Positions 23,302 through 35,300 of a DNA stretch of 64,000 nt are shown here, piece after piece. Origin of the DNA: Chelydra serpentina (lineage: Eukaryota; Chordata; Testudines; Chelydridae). The stretch is taken from positions 2,604,001 to 2,668,000 of the forward strand of contig JBAIAC010000007.1 of NCBI GenBank assembly GCA_037349315.1. The letters run 5' to 3'. The position numbers and the translations under genes are program-made. A model generated the notes under the pieces. That model was not told the origin of the DNA. It saw only the letters and a list, made by a program, of their open reading frames with translations, and ran no database searches. Within the stretch, counting starts at the first letter, position 1, and every line of letters begins with the position of its first letter.

Positions 23302-23690
23302 CAGTAGTTCTCAACCAGGGGTCTGGGGCCCCCTATGGGGCCTTAAGCGGGTTTCAGGGGAGCCTCAAAGCAGGGCCAGCATTAGACTCGCTGGGGGCCA
23401 GGGCAGAAAGCCGAAGCCCCACCGCAATGGAGCTGAAGCCCAGGTCCCTGAGCCCTGCCACCCAGGGCTGAAGCTGAAGCCTGAGCAATGTAGCTACGTG
23501 GGGGCCCCTGTGGCATGGGGCCCCAGGCAATTGCCCTGCTTGCTACCCCCTAACACCAACCCTGGCTTTTATATGCAGAAAACCAGTTATTGTGGCACAG
23601 GTGGGCTATAGAGTTTTTAATAGCATGTTGGGAGGGAGGGAGGGGGGGAGAGGAAAGGGGGCTCCGAAAGAAAAAGGTTGAGAACCTCTG
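23302..23690. mobile_element. hAT miniature with 8-bp TSD
   Basis: Ends CAGTAGTTCTCAACCAGGG and AAAAGGTTGAGAACCTCTG form the terminal repeats. CTCTAGGG lies on both sides (23294-23301 and 23691-23698). The interior is 'gggccccct...gggcccc' repeat text with a GGGAGGGAGGGA run near the right end. Confidence 0.9.
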
Positions 23691-23796
23691 CTCTAGGGGA
23701 AGAAATCCCCTTGTGGAGATCCCCAACATCAACCCATTCAAAAGAGGATGGTGTGGTACCTTTTTCCCCCGACCCTCCAAAAAAACCTGTGGGGAC

Positions 23797-24312
23797 TGTG
23801 ATACAGGAGGGCCAGGGAGAAGTGGCAGAGGGGAAATACATAAGCCCAAGGCTAATTAAGGCGTGGTTCCCTGTAAACTAGGGAGGGTGGCTACAGGTTA
23901 ATTGGAGCACCTGCAGGCAATTAAGGCCCTGTCAGGAACCTAATAAAACACCCTGCTTCTGGCAGACAAGAGAGAGGAGGAAGGAGAGAGGACTGGAGCT
24001 TGGAGGTGTGCTGTGAGACTTGAGAGATCAGAGAACCGAATTAAGGGAGACCCTGCCCCAGCAGGGGATGGAGACTCCCTCCCATAGCGTCTAAGGACCA
24101 AAGGTACCCCACCCAAGGGGGAAGAGGGTAAGAACCCACAGGGGTTGAGAGGGGCTGGGGCTCAGAGTGAGGAGCAAACCCAGACCCCTCCCCTACCACC
24201 TTCCCAGGCCCCTAGCGGGGCCTTCGGTGCCCCAAGGGCAAGGGGTGGCATCTTAGCCCCCCGCCAAGAAAAGCGCAGGACCCACCATACTAACATCCGC
24301 CATCTTGTCACA
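23797..24312 (+). mobile_element. Solo LTR, family A, with 4-bp TSD
   Basis: Runs TGTGATACAGGAGGGCC to CATCTTGTCACA and is flanked by GGAC on both sides (23793-23796 and 24313-24316). A TAATAAAA box lies near 23940 and the AGGTTAATTGGAGCACCTGCA stretch matches the first copy at 460-1074. The two copies are clearly diverged and differ in length (516 versus 615 bp). The open frames at 24145-24411 lie inside the LTR. Confidence 0.78.
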
Positions 24313-24742
24313 GGACCAACCAGGTTTGTGGCAGACCCAAGGAACAACTCCTCCCCAGCTTCATTGGAACCATGCCCCCAGAGATCTTTTATAGCTGCAG
24401 CAAATTCCTGATCCCCGGTTGGAAAATTTGTGGGAAATTATACCGTCTGAGACCATATTAGGCTCTCTGGTGATTTTCTGCAGGGCTGGAGAGAAAGAGA
24501 GAGTGTGTGTTTACACTCCCTGAAAGGCCTAGCCACTGACCTGCCCACTCCTTCACTGCCCCTCTCCCCATACGTATCCCAAACTCTACAGAGAGGCCTT
24601 CACCAGGTCTGGCGATGGATGGTGCCATGCAGAACAGGAAGATCAGCACATGGAGGGACGATCCTCTGTGCTGATCTAAGGGGCCTGATTTCTGCCTAAA
24701 GCATGCACTGAGTATGGCTGCAGACACAGATTCCTTTTAAAC

Positions 24743-25042
24743 CAGTGGTCCCCAACCTTTCTGTGGCCAAGAGCACATTCATCCCTTCATCAGAGTGTGG
24801 CGGGCAGCGACACTTCTCGGCAGCATTTCGGTGGCGAAGGTTCTTCACTGGAAGCGCACCTCGGCAGCATTTCGGCAAAAGCTTCTCCACCGGAAGCACT
24901 GCGTGGCGGCATTTCAGTGGCGACGCTTCTCCGGCTGATGCTCCTCTCCTCTTCCTTCCTTGGTGCCGGCCCTGACGGCGGGCGCACATAAATGTCCTGG
25001 CAGGCGCCATGGCACCCATGGGCACCACGTTGGGGACCACTG
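24743..25042. mobile_element. hAT miniature with 8-bp TSD
   Basis: Ends CAGTGGTCCCCAACCTTTC and ACGTTGGGGACCACTG are inverted. TTTTAAAC is the duplication (24735-24742 and 25043-25050). The interior repeats GGCAGCATTTCGG...CGGCATTTCAGTGG-like units of about 50 bp (24820-24925), which produce spurious open frames on both strands. Confidence 0.9.
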
Positions 25043-25050
25043 TTTTAAAC

Positions 25051-25386
25051 CATACGTATCTAAAAGGAAAGGACACTGAACTATTTCCCCTCTACCTCCA
25101 CCACACACTCAGTTTTGGTCTTTAAAACCTGGAGAGCCTTAAAAATATTTCCTTGTCCATTTTGTGTGTTTCCAACAGACTGACTCCTCATACTCCTTCC
25201 CCCTTCCAAGATCCCTTTAAACTTACCTACTATTCTGCCAGTCAAGGACAAGATGATATTCTCTCTGATTTGAAGCAAGGGAACATCTCTCCTTACCTGA
25301 CCAAGTGAGCCACTGACCACCAGTTCTAGAAATCCTCTGCCCTGCCCTCTTATGGCGAAGGGTACTGGCCAGGAACTAAAACAAAC
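25051..25386. other. DDHD1 intron, nothing recognised
   Basis: An open frame on minus (25081-25479) runs into the neighbouring miniature and has no domain. Confidence 0.45.
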
Positions 25387-25389
25387 TAA

Positions 25390-25631
25390 GGGCCATGTCT
25401 GTAGGTACAGCACTACAGCAGTGCGGTGCGTCTGGTGAAGACGCTCTATGCCAACGGGCAAGAGCTCTCCCGTCAGCATAAAAAAACCACCTCCGCAAGC
25501 TATGTCGGTGGGAGAAGTGCTCCTGCCGGCATAGCGCTGTGCACACGAACACTTATGTCGGTGTAACTTATGTCGCTCAAGGCGGAGGAATATTCACATC
25601 CTGAGCGACATACGTTTTGTTGACATAGCCT
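25390..25631. mobile_element. Harbinger-like miniature, probable TAA TSD
   Basis: TAA flanks GGGCCATGTCTGTAGG on the left and GTTGACATAGCCT on the right. A second inverted pair lies inside: ACTTATGTCGCTCAAGG and CCTGAGCGACATACGTT. The composition (GTCGG, GGAGAAGTGCTCCTGCCGGC) is that of the reptile miniatures with 'ccgacataag' motifs. The TSD is ambiguous by one base because of flanking T residues. Confidence 0.6.
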
Positions 25632-25882
25632 TAAAATCTTGTGCTTCTCCCACGCACTGCTTTAACTAGGCACAAAAGTTTAAACTTTAACGTGAAAAAA
25701 GCAATGAACATTTGCGCATCCACACTCTCAAAATAAATGGCCTCAGAGAAAAGTATGTCTTACACTGAAGGCTCTGCTGTCATTTATAAGCTACTTGAAT
25801 AATGTCAGCAGAGTCCTGATATGTCTATTACAGCCTCATATTGACTTCAGAGTCACTATTGTACATATAATAAAGCACTCAC

Positions 25883-26030
25883 ATAGCTGTGTTTTTGATG
25901 ATTCTTCCTTGGTCCATTTTCTGCCCAATACCATGCACAACAAACACAATGTGAGTAGTTTGGGATGGCTTGTCTTCTAATGTAGCTTCTTCTACATAGC
26001 CTCTATGAAGCCTTGTCCCACTACTTGAAG
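25883..26030 (-). CDS. DDHD1: DDHD1 exon: ASSSGTRLHRGYVEE...HGIGQKMDQGR
   Basis: The 148-nt exon has acceptor TTTTTCCCTACAG|CTTC and donor GCTAT|GTGAGTG, phase 1 in and phase 2 out. It encodes SSSGTRLHRGYVEE, ATLEDKPSQTTHIVF and VVHGIGQKMDQGRIIKNTA. VFVVHGIGQ is the strand-turn motif that opens the alpha/beta-hydrolase-like core of the PA-PLA1 family; the nucleophile serine comes from a later exon outside the window. The first Ala codon is split with the exon at 29041-29169 (G|CT), and the last codon (AT|G, Met) is completed by the exon at 11361-11467. No defects are seen. Shadow frames on plus are ignored. Confidence 0.93.
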
Positions 26031-27220
26031 CTGTAGGGAAAAACAACATTATCCTGGATCACAATTATATTCCATGAGGTATGACACTTCCATATACACA
26101 GACAGAAGAGGTGCCTGCTTCAAACCAGAACATTACAAATTATATTTTGCAAATAAAATACATTTTCAAAAATCAGCACACACAATGCTGAGATTTTCAA
26201 AGCGGCCTAAGAGATCTGGATAAACAATTTCCATGACCCCTATCAGCCACCTATGGATTTACAGGTCATTTCCAGTGAGGATTTTGCTAATTTCATAGCT
26301 GTTTGGAAAATAACTTTAAAGCAGCTGAATAATGCACTATCCATTTTGTACTACAGATAACTTTCTATATGCTTAAGTTATTAATCAATACATTTTCCTC
26401 AATGTTCCACAACATTCCTTCAGTGGTCAGTGTATATGTAAAGATTCTTGGCAAGATTATTTCTAAACAAGTCTCTCTCTCGTCCATGAATAGAGATGGT
26501 CCTAAAAAGCTCAATTGGACCATTTTCGATCAAAATTGGAACACTTGACACGATTTTGCTCATTTTGCTCACATTTTGTTTCAGAGGAAAAAACATATGG
26601 AAAAAATCCTCTGAGAATGCTGAAATGTCTTGTTTCAACATATTCGGAATGAAACTTTTCAATTTTTGTTTTAAATTTTATTTTGTTTTCTTATACAATA
26701 TAAAATAAAAAATAAATCAAAATAAAATGAGAACAACATTTTGATCAATCAGAAACAATTTTTTTCCCCAAAAGCTTTTTTCAGAGAGAATTTCAAAATT
26801 TTGGGGGTTTGTTCTGCAGAGGAATGAAAACACGTTTCAAAATCTTGAAATCCTTTGTGAAACAAGTGTCTCCTCTACACAGCTCTACCCAGGAACTCTG
26901 CAAGCTCAGTCTATGGTCTGAAAAAATGCCTGAATTATATTGCCAGCTGGATACATTAAAGCTATCTCACCCTCAGCTTTTGGAAGACCTATGTCTTGTT
27001 TTGGGTATCAGACATTAATAAGCAGAGGCATTAAAGAGTAACAAGTCTGTTTGTATAAAAAGGATTAGTTCCAATACAGAGAGTTATTTTAAGAATACAT
27101 ACTGGTCTCGTTTTTACTAGGACTTCTACACAAAATCACTTCTGATGTGATATGCAAGTTTCCTCCCCAGCCTCTGTTATGCCATTTGAACCCCTGGTGT
27201 CTTTATTCTGTGACTATCTC
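26031..27220. other. DDHD1 intron, nothing recognised
   Basis: AT-rich. The open frames at 26420-27018 show no domain. Confidence 0.45.
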
Positions 27221-27229
27221 ATAACAGCA

Positions 27230-27600
27230 ACACATGCCCTTGGAATCTCAAAAGCCTCATTTATTGTACATTTTCCTTTGAAGGGCTCTCAGCAGAGATG
27301 CTCCATTGCTTGCTTGCAATGGCAAAATTGCTGATTGGTTTTAGCTAACATGACCATATGATGCTGACCTTGTATGTTATATATGGGCTGCCTGCAAAGA
27401 GGTGGACTGACTTTAAATTGGCACAACTGAGCTTTAAAATTCTTAGTGGTACTAGTGCTGGCTATATTTGACAACTGCTTCTACAGGCCAACACTGATGA
27501 TTATCTACCATATCTTCCTCAAAATCTTTAAAGATCACATTTTAAGATGACAAGTGATGTGCTGGACTCTATAAGATCCAGATCACTTTATATCACCTCA
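27230..27600 (+). repeat. Possible L2-like ORF2 C-terminal relic
   Basis: In one plus frame around 27390-27480 the residues YGLPAKRWTDFKLAQLSFKI, then LSGTSAGYI, resemble the conserved 'LHWLPV..RI.FKILLLTYKALNG.AP.YL' block near the C-terminus of L2/CR1-type ORF2 proteins. Stops interrupt it soon after. Weak evidence, with no 3' end or TSD seen. Confidence 0.35.
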
Positions 27601-28170
27601 CTTGTAAAAATATTTTGGGAGGAAAATATTTTGGGACTATAACCTCCCCTTCTAATGCCATTTCAGCTACATATATATGTGTGTGTGTATATCTATATCT
27701 GGAACTGAACCCGTTATTCCTCAGTCTCAATATTCCTTTGCTGTCTAGCAAATAGCTGTGAAACCAACCGGCCAAGTGTGTGTTCATCCCCCTATTGGGG
27801 CAGGTCCATATAGAAGACAGAACCCTTGTACCGCTATCAGTTACTCCATCAGTTCAAGTGGTAGGGGATTATGCTATGAATCTGATTATCCCTGCTGATG
27901 GCCATGTTGGGAGTCAATATAGTTCCTTCCAATATCTTTTTTTAAATCAAGTTTTTTTTTAAAAACCACACAAATGAAATTATAGTAAAAAACCTACATT
28001 AGAAGGATGGACAGACTGCTCATTGAATGGCAGCTATGTTTATCCTACCATTCAATGTGAGGCCCTATGCATTATTTACTGCACACCATCCAAAACTTGC
28101 AATTAGTACAGAATTATTTAATTTCCCCAAGAGTTTTTCTATGGTGCTCTCAACGTAACATCTTAGTTCA
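27601..28170. other. DDHD1 intron, short TG microsatellite only
   Basis: A short (TATATGTGTGTGTG) run lies near 27671-27690. Nothing else recognised. Confidence 0.45.
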
Positions 28171-28174
28171 TTAT

Positions 28175-28275
28175 TGTTTGTAAAGAACTATCTTCACAAC
28201 CGCTGTGAGGGGTGGGGATATTATTATCCCAATGCTACACTTGGGGGACTCATGCACAGAGATTAAGGCCAAAAT
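28175..28275 (-). repeat. MIR/L2-like relic, antisense
   Basis: The plus strand reads AACCGCTGTGAGGGGTGGGG, ATATTATTATCCCAATGC and ACACTTGGGGGACTCATGC, which is the reverse complement of the MIR 'ggggataataat...ctcatag' region. Confidence 0.5.
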
Positions 28276-29040
28276 TATTAACTAGTTTTGGTTGCCCAGT
28301 TGGAGATGCTTAGGGTCTGATTTTTCAGTGTTCTTAGCATTTTATAGCACTTTGGGAGCTCTGCTCTGAACACATACTGTCCTGAGTTGTAGTTAGGGCA
28401 CTCACCCCTTTTGTAAATCAGACCCCAGACACCCAGAAAATGAGGTCAACTGCCTTAACCTTTCTCTTTGTGCAATCCCCTGCCTCATTCACTACACATC
28501 TTTCAACTTCTGCAGCAAAATGAGACAGGGTGCTATGGACAAAACCCTCCTTTGCTACATAACCCTAACTCATCACCAGAGCAGGTACACTCTGTTCAGT
28601 GAGTGAGGCAGGGCTCCAGTGGAAAAAGACAATATGTGAGCATGTAATTAAAGATCATTGTAATGGCTGCATACTGGGGGGGGGGGGGGTCGAATTAAGG
28701 TTGCACAGACAACATTAATTCTGGCACGTCTTATCTTTGGAATGCTTGACTTTGTAACCTTAATGTACTTTAAGTTATATGAAACCGTATTAGAGTTATT
28801 TGGTAATAAGCTGCAATAAACCTGTTTTATTCTTAATTACAAACGTGCATGACAACTTAACAGCGCCTTTGAGTTATTCTCCCACAAGAGTGCAATGACA
28901 AAAACTAACTATGCATCAAACAAAAATTTCAACCTTGAAAATTCCAGGTTCCATCCATAATTTCTTCTCACAGCATTAAGTAACAAGCTATTAAAGCAAT
29001 AATCTTTACAAAATTATTTACAAATGCTGAGAAGTATTAC
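28276..29040. other. DDHD1 intron with a G-run
   Basis: A run of 12 G residues at about 28677-28690 is the only notable feature. Confidence 0.5.
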
Positions 29041-29169
29041 CTTTGGAAAATCCCAACTTTTGCGTAACAGTTCTTGCAATTTTAGATGTTGTTGCATCAC
29101 TGTAAAGATACACTTCATCTACACTGTGCCAGTCCACGTGGTTTCGACTCAACTTGAAACTATGAACAG
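29041..29169 (-). CDS. DDHD1: DDHD1 exon: VHSFKLSRNHVDWHSVDEVYL...QKLGFSK
   Basis: The 129-nt exon has acceptor CTTTTTGCTACAG|CTGTT and donor CCAAAG|GTAATAC, phase 1 on both sides. It encodes VHSFKLSRNHVDWHSVDEVY, then LYSDATTSKIARTVTQK and LGFSK. It joins the exon at 47452-47625 as ...DGKEAVHS... (Ala from G|CT), or joins the candidate exon at 35556-35606 in the same frame. The segment precedes the catalytic fold and is highly conserved in DDHD1 proteins as I remember them. No disruption is seen. Confidence 0.92.
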
Positions 29170-29835
29170 CTGTAGCAAAAAGGAACAAACTTTTAATTTA
29201 AAAGTGTTAAAAAAAATATGGCTTTAAAAAGCCAGGTAAGAGACAGATGCACAAAGGTATGACTGAACTCTAGATTTCAATTTAAATCCATTTATAAAGG
29301 TAAATATTTCTTCTTACCTTTATATTTTGGATCTACCAGTCCATATCAATTAGGTAGTTCCTTTTGGGAATCCTCCCACTCCCTCCTTTTTTTGGGGGGG
29401 GAGGGGGGGAGTAGGGAGGAGAGGCTCCCTAATGGAGAATACACTTAGCTGAAAGGAAAACATGAATGCTCTCTCTCACACTCACACTCATTCCCAAGAG
29501 CAAAAAGGAAAATTGAGATCCACATCCACCAGGTGAAAGTGTTTGCTGAAAGCTGTACCACTGTGACACCAGGGGGGCTGTGGTGGATGCATCTCCCAAA
29601 ATAATGCTTGAGTAAGTTGATGCAGTGGTAGGTGTACACTTGTGCCCATAATGTTACACTCATGCCATCATTTTGTTCTGTTTGTACAGCTCCTAGGCAC
29701 TATGGGGTAATACAAACAAATAATGATGAACATTCTTTCTGGGTTCCATTACTAGCAACGAATGTTAACACATGCAGTCACTTTGGGGACCATATCGTAC
29801 TAAGTTTATGAATGTTTTATGTATTTTGTGGGCCA
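29170..29835. other. DDHD1 intron, L2-like tail near 29670-29730
   Basis: Includes a purine-rich stretch at 29386-29430 (GGGGGGG-GAGGGGGGGAG). At 29675-29732 the text CTGTTTGTACAGCTCCTAGGC, then ACTATGGGGTAATACAAACA, resembles the terminal L2-like tail seen at 4262 and 19826. Confidence 0.45.
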
Positions 29836-29839
29836 GCGA

Positions 29840-30520
29840 TTGTAAGCTACTCTATTGGGTGTGGGGGAGGGTTACCACTGTTCCTCCAAGAACTAAAATA
29901 ATGGGTGTGGAGGGGTGATTACTTGAGTCCCTGAGATTATAAACCGCTCCAGAGGAGTACCAACCCCTACGGTGGTTTGCATATACTGGTTCAAACTGTT
30001 TTTTCCAGAGACTCAAACAAAGAAAGGACTTTAGATTAAAAAAAGCTGAGCTTGAACAGACACGGGATCTTCTTTTTGCAGACAGGATTTTAGGTCTTGG
30101 GGAGACCCCAAGCCTTTCTGAAAGGGTAGAAAGACTTAGGCTTACGAGGGCCTCATGAGATAGAAAACATACCAGGATCCACCTAAGCGTACAGAAAGCA
30201 ATAAAAGTTCCTATATGCTTTCTCTGTAATGCTTTTAACCTAAGAATAAATGTATTTTGCTTTGTGAAAGCTGGTTGGTAATTAGCACACACCATTGCAG
30301 CCCTTGGAGAAAGGTTAACCACAGTTGCTGGACCTGGGTCAGATCTGCTGGGGAAATCACAGTGAGATGCAGAGGGCCTGCACCCTGAGTCTGGAGGGGA
30401 AGAGAGACGTGGGTCTCCGTTAGAGAGGTGACAGCCAGGAAGCCCAAAACCTTGATGAAGACTGAGGGGTTGAGGTGGTGATCAAAGATGCAGTTAACCC
30501 TGAAACTGGGACATATATAG
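29840..30520 (+). mobile_element. Probable Gypsy-type LTR
   Basis: The region lies directly before a gag relic and carries CTTTCTGAAAGGGTAGAAAGA, AATAAATGTATTTTGCTTTGTG (polyA-signal-like), GAAAGCTGGTTGGTAATTA and ends near GACATATATAGTGGCAGCT. It resembles 5' LTRs of reptile Gypsy elements that precede a GGTGGCAGC leader (from memory). The boundaries and TSD are not resolved, so it may equally be 5' untranslated leader. The minus-strand open frame at 29852-30322 has no domain. Confidence 0.45.
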
Positions 30521-30529
30521 TGGCAGCTC

Positions 30530-31785
30530 TGACAGTGGGGAACTGCCAGGGAAGAGCCAACAGCAGCGAAAGCAAGTACTATAGATGGGAAAAGCTCAGA
30601 GAAAGTCTCAGTCTTTTCAAGACAGGAACAGCGAAAAAAGAGATGGTAAAATGAGTTCTGAACAGCTGAAAAAAAGTCATCTAATTGAGATATGCAGAGA
30701 AAGGCAACTCATCTCTGAAGAAAGGACAAAGGTGTAACTAGTCAACTTGCTATACTCCGGAGGACCAGAAAAAAGAATGATGGTCTAGGACAGTGGTGAG
30801 CAACCTGCGGCCCATAAGAGTAATCTGACTGCACGCTGCCAGACATTTTCCTGATGTTGACCATCTGCAGGCATGGCCTCCCGCGGCTCCCAGCACGTCC
30901 CTGTGGCCTGCCGCTTCCCGCAGCTCCCATTGGCAGGGAACAGCAAACCGCAGCCACTGGGAGCGGCTGGGGTGGGGGTAGGGGTGTCAGCCACTTGTCT
31001 AGGATCACAGGGAACATCCAGCCCACTGTCAGAGAGTCCAGCAGGCGGGGAAAATCTTGGCGACACTAGAGGGGATCAGGGAAGAGGCTGACAGGCCTTG
31101 TTCCATCCAGACCGAATGCACCACTGCAGCAGAGATACTGGACAGATCTACAGTTAGAGCAAGAGAAGCTGGATGGGGACACAGTGTGTCTGGAAACCCA
31201 GCTGCTTGCTGGCAGGAAGAGAGAGAGAGCAGACTGGGAGAAGCAGCATCAGCACAAGAGGGAGAGAAGGACAAGGAATGTCAACATGAGCTCGAAATGG
31301 AGAGACTGCGCCAATAAAACACCGATCCAGTAGGTGGAACCAGACTCCACATACCCAGTGGATGGCACAGACTCCAAATTATTTCCTCACTTTAGAGAAG
31401 AGGATGATATGAATGTGCTTCCAAATGCTTTTGAAATGGGATATGAATTGAGTAAGGTGGGACACAAGGACATGTTATGGTGTCTGGCTTCGCTACTGTC
31501 AGGGAAGGCCTTAGACACTTTCACCCATATGGATAGAGAGGGTGATAGAGATAATGGACTCTATAAACAAGCTATTTTGCAAAAGTTTAAATTGACTCCT
31601 CCCCCCCACAGGTACAGAAGTTCAGAAAACGGGGGATCTGAACTATGATAAGATTGCAACTTGGATTAGGAGTTACATCAGAAAATGGAGAACTGGTTGT
31701 GAGGTTACCACATGCAAGTGATTGATTTCCTTGTCCACACCAGGGATTTAGACTTTTGAGTAGGTACACGGAAGGGTGAAATCAG
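30530..31785 (+). pseudogene. Gypsy (Gmr1-like) gag relic, related to SCAN
   Basis: Three blocks in order: an N-terminal block near 30590-30770 (SSEQLKKSHLIEICRE-like), a charged coiled block at 31057-31317 ending QHELEMERLRQ, and a capsid-like block at 31334-31648 with LFPHFREEDDMNVL, AFEMGYELSKVG, WCLASLLSGKALDTF and LYKQAILQKFKLTP. The last block matches the fold that gave rise to SCAN domains (published link between SCAN and Gmr1-like gag). Stops and frame breaks, and a hAT piece after the first block, show that it is dead. No protease or pol follows. Confidence 0.6.
30791..30985 (+). mobile_element. hAT miniature, 3'-truncated, within the gag relic
   Basis: Begins CAGTGGTGAGCAACCTGCGGC, a familiar hAT terminus, and continues GACCATCTGCAGGCATGGCC to GCAAACCGCAGCCACTGGG. 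The matching right end (...CACTG) is absent, so it is truncated before the gag text resumes near 30990. No duplication can be defined. Confidence 0.6.
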
Positions 31786-31789
31786 AGTT

Positions 31790-34700
31790 AATTCCAGCCT
31801 AGACAAGGCCTAGGTCTTATGGTCCTATGCAAGGAAGATACATTTTCTGGAGAGGCAAGAGCAATGGCCCTACGCCAAACAAGTACGATTTAGCAATGTC
31901 ACCAGTCCTCAACAAAGAGCCTGGCCTGAACTCAGGCAAAGAAGGTTTTTTATGACAAGTGAAGAGTCCTCTGTTTCCTATTTGAGGCCACTGAAGAGGA
32001 TTTCTTTCTGCTCTCATGAATTCATTCAGGGAAAGGTTGAACTATTATGCCTTGAACAGTTACACTTCAGAGTTTAAAGTCAATTAAATTACAAAACAGC
32101 TACACAGAAATGAGCATTCATGCCCATTCCTGCTACATGACTTTTGGTCTCCTTGTCAGGGTATGTGGACCTAATGCCATCTGATGATAAATTAAGTCAG
32201 CACAGAGGGCAGCAATGAATTTAAAAGAGGATGAAAACATACCCATGATACAAAACTGCTTCACAGACAAATAAGTGAAACTATATAGTTGCTCTGGATT
32301 GGTGGCTCCAAAGCACAGAAAAATAAGTGAGTCTGTCACTAGACAAACAGAAGCAGAAATATTTTTAAGTGGCAGAAAAAACAAAGAGGAGGTTTATGGA
32401 TTTAGGGTGACCTTTGGCACGTGTAAAAGGCCACTTTATATAATCATTCAGTGGATTATTGAATGATACTTCCATTTAAAGTTAGCCACTGTAATCTTAG
32501 GACTCCATTCTCACTTTGTTTCTAAGAGCAGAGATGAGACCCTGTCCAAGGATCTCTGCTTGGAGTTGAGAAGGGAAAGGAGGGCTTCATGCCATACTTC
32601 TCCTTCATGACATCACAGAATTCCCTGTGTGGGGGCTGTGGCTCCGAGTTGGAAGGAGGCTAGGAGGACTGAGAACAGAGGCAGACAACTTTCCTAGGTA
32701 TCTCTGGGGAATTCTTCCCTCCCCAAAATCCATCACAGTAGTGTATATTTATTGCATACCGAGTCTGCAAGAGCTGATGCTGCTTCCAGGTTCATGCTGT
32801 GGAACATCACACTGAAGAGAGTCCCTGGGAAAGTCGGGGATCAACTTGCAAACGTGGCCCCTGCAAATGCCATTATGTTCAGGCACTATAGCAAGCTGGG
32901 ATCTGGGTTAGGTAGCAGTGCAGTGACAAGACACCTGCTGTGGAGGTCCCTTGCTTTTGGATAAATGCTGGCTTGGGCTGGCAGAATCCTTGACCTCTTC
33001 CTGGGACAAAACCCTGCCCTCCTAATGGCAGGATTCCACAGAAACTCCACAAGTCTCCACTAACCTACTTGGGTATTTCTACAGGAGGAGAATGGTTACC
33101 CCAACATTTACTGCTACATTATTCTCCAAACAAGTATAGACTGAATGGCACCTTGTTTGCTTCCCAACTGCCAAAGAGCAACTAAGAGCCACACACAGAG
33201 ATATATTGTAAAAAGAAAGCAAAAAGTGCAACAATATTTCTCTGCATATTTAGCATTGGATATAAAAAACGAATGTTAAAGTTTGGGGCCTATTTTCACC
33301 ACGAGCAGCATGTAGAACTACCGCTGACATTCACTAGAACTGTCTGAGTCCACCATGTGAGAACACAGTAGATTCTCTTATGTCTGTTGAGTTCAAAGTT
33401 AAATACCTTTTAAAATAAATATTTGAAAAGCATCTGCTCATCTTGCACTTGCTAACCAGGACCAAAGTGTAAAATGTATTGCTTTTTATTTCTGCTGTAA
33501 AAAAAATCTACAAATATCAATCCAGGTAATTGCAATACCCGAAGTGCTGTAGCAATTAATGTAACAATTGTACAAAAAGGAAACCCTCTTTGGTCACATC
33601 TAGTATCCAAAGGAGGGGGACCCTTTAACAAATTTACTTTTAATCTTTATCTCTACATGTTCACAGATAATATATTTATTTTTTAAAATGTTTCATTTTG
33701 GAACGTTTGTGGATAATAGTAACACAGGCTTCATTATCAAACACATGCAACAAGGTGAAGGAGAAGGAGATGCAGATGTGTTATGAAATCTAGAACCAAA
33801 TTCTCCTTTTCAATACATGCATGATTTCCTAGTGACATCAGCAGAAGTTCCACAGTATAACCAGGAGTAAAATTTGGCCATTTGTCTGGACAATTCTGAA
33901 GTCCTGATACATAAAGTCGAGGCTAAAATCTCTGCTGCTCTAAAATGCAGTTTTATTTTTAAAGAAACAAAAGCATTGCCATTCAACCTAAAAAGACTAT
34001 TGTTCTTAAGTAAATTGAGCTGTTCTACATTGTTCTCATTATTTACATTATACCTCAATTTATTCCTTGGCATATCAATTTGTCAGTGTCACAACATACC
34101 ACCTTAACATCCACTTTTAATTCAAATGCATTGAAGATCACAATTGCACATGTTTGGGTAAACCAAGTGTTACTATTAGAGTTATATTTCTTGTATGCAA
34201 GTAAAAATGCAGGACAACAGTACAATTATTAAATGATTACGGACCCAATCCCACAAAGATTTACTCATGTGCTTTACCTTACATACTGCAAGTAATCCCA
34301 AAAGACTTTTTGAAGTCAGAAAGGCCAATCTTTATGCTCCCCATTTTCCCAGTTTTTAACATAGGAATCCTTGTTTATCTTTGTAAAGAGCTTTGAGTCC
34401 CATCGATGAAAAGTGGTACACAAGCGCTAAATATTAACAGCTTGCTTTCAGAGATTTGCATTTTGGACTTAATTAAGGAAAATGCAATTAAAGAAGTCAG
34501 AAGGGCAATATTTTTATGTGCCAAATGATATAGTCTTTTGGGTCAGACATACTTAAACACATCTATATCCAGGGTCACCCAGATCTAGGAGAATACAGGG
34601 ACAATTCACAATAACGTCACAGCTACCATCTAAATTTAAACTGTAGGTCTAGGGTGGGATTTTCAAACTCAGTAGGGCTAACTCTGCTCCCCCTGAAGTC

Positions 34701-35165
34701 AACATGATTTTACCATTGGCTTCAAAAGGAGCAGAATTAAACCAATGCTGAGTGGGGCTTTTGAAAACCCAGCCCTAAGCACTAACGGTTCTTAAGGATC
34801 CATTCTGTTTATGAAGTGCACTGATTTACAGCATGTGAGTTCAATTATTTAAATTCCAAGTTTCTTTTTCTGAGGAATAACTTCCAGATCACATGTGCAA
34901 CAACTTCCCCTTTCTCTTTCAATTGCCTGAAGCCTCACTTCAGATCAGCGCTGACTCCCATTGCAAAATATTAATTTAATAAGAAAAGGAAAACATACAT
35001 ACATTGCAACTAAAGTGAAAAAACACACTCAAACCTATGTTTTAAAATGTCAAAAACAATTTTTAAAAATGAGAAACACGATGCATGTTACACAAAAAAG
35101 CGATCACACAAAAAAGCAACCTCATAATTCTATCTAGTGTCAACCTTTCTTTCTTTTAGCTCCTA
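31790..35165. other. DDHD1 intron, nothing recognised
   Basis: More than 3 kb without a supportable gene or named repeat. At 34365-34430 GTAAAGAGCTTTGAGTCCC followed by GATGAAAAGTGGTACACAAG hints at a MIR or L2 tail. The open frames are short and random-looking. Confidence 0.45.
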
Positions 35166-35199
35166 TTTCTTCTGACATAATTTATCTCTAGGTCACATC

Positions 35200-35300
35200 T
35201 ACTTGTGATTGTAAGCTCTTTGGTGCAGGGACCCTGTCTCATTGACTGAAAAGCTCCGTACACACCAACAGTGCTGCAAAAATAAATAATGCTTACATTT
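35200..35300 (+). repeat. L2-like LINE 3' end
   Basis: GATTGTAAGCTCTTTGGTGCA, GGGACCCTGTCTCATTG and a GCAAAAATAAATAATGC tail. Same family layout as 4262-4400. Confidence 0.55.

Noticed and set aside
29852..30322. 156-codon minus-strand open frame
   Set aside because: No domain, no splice context, antisense to the presumed Gypsy LTR or leader.
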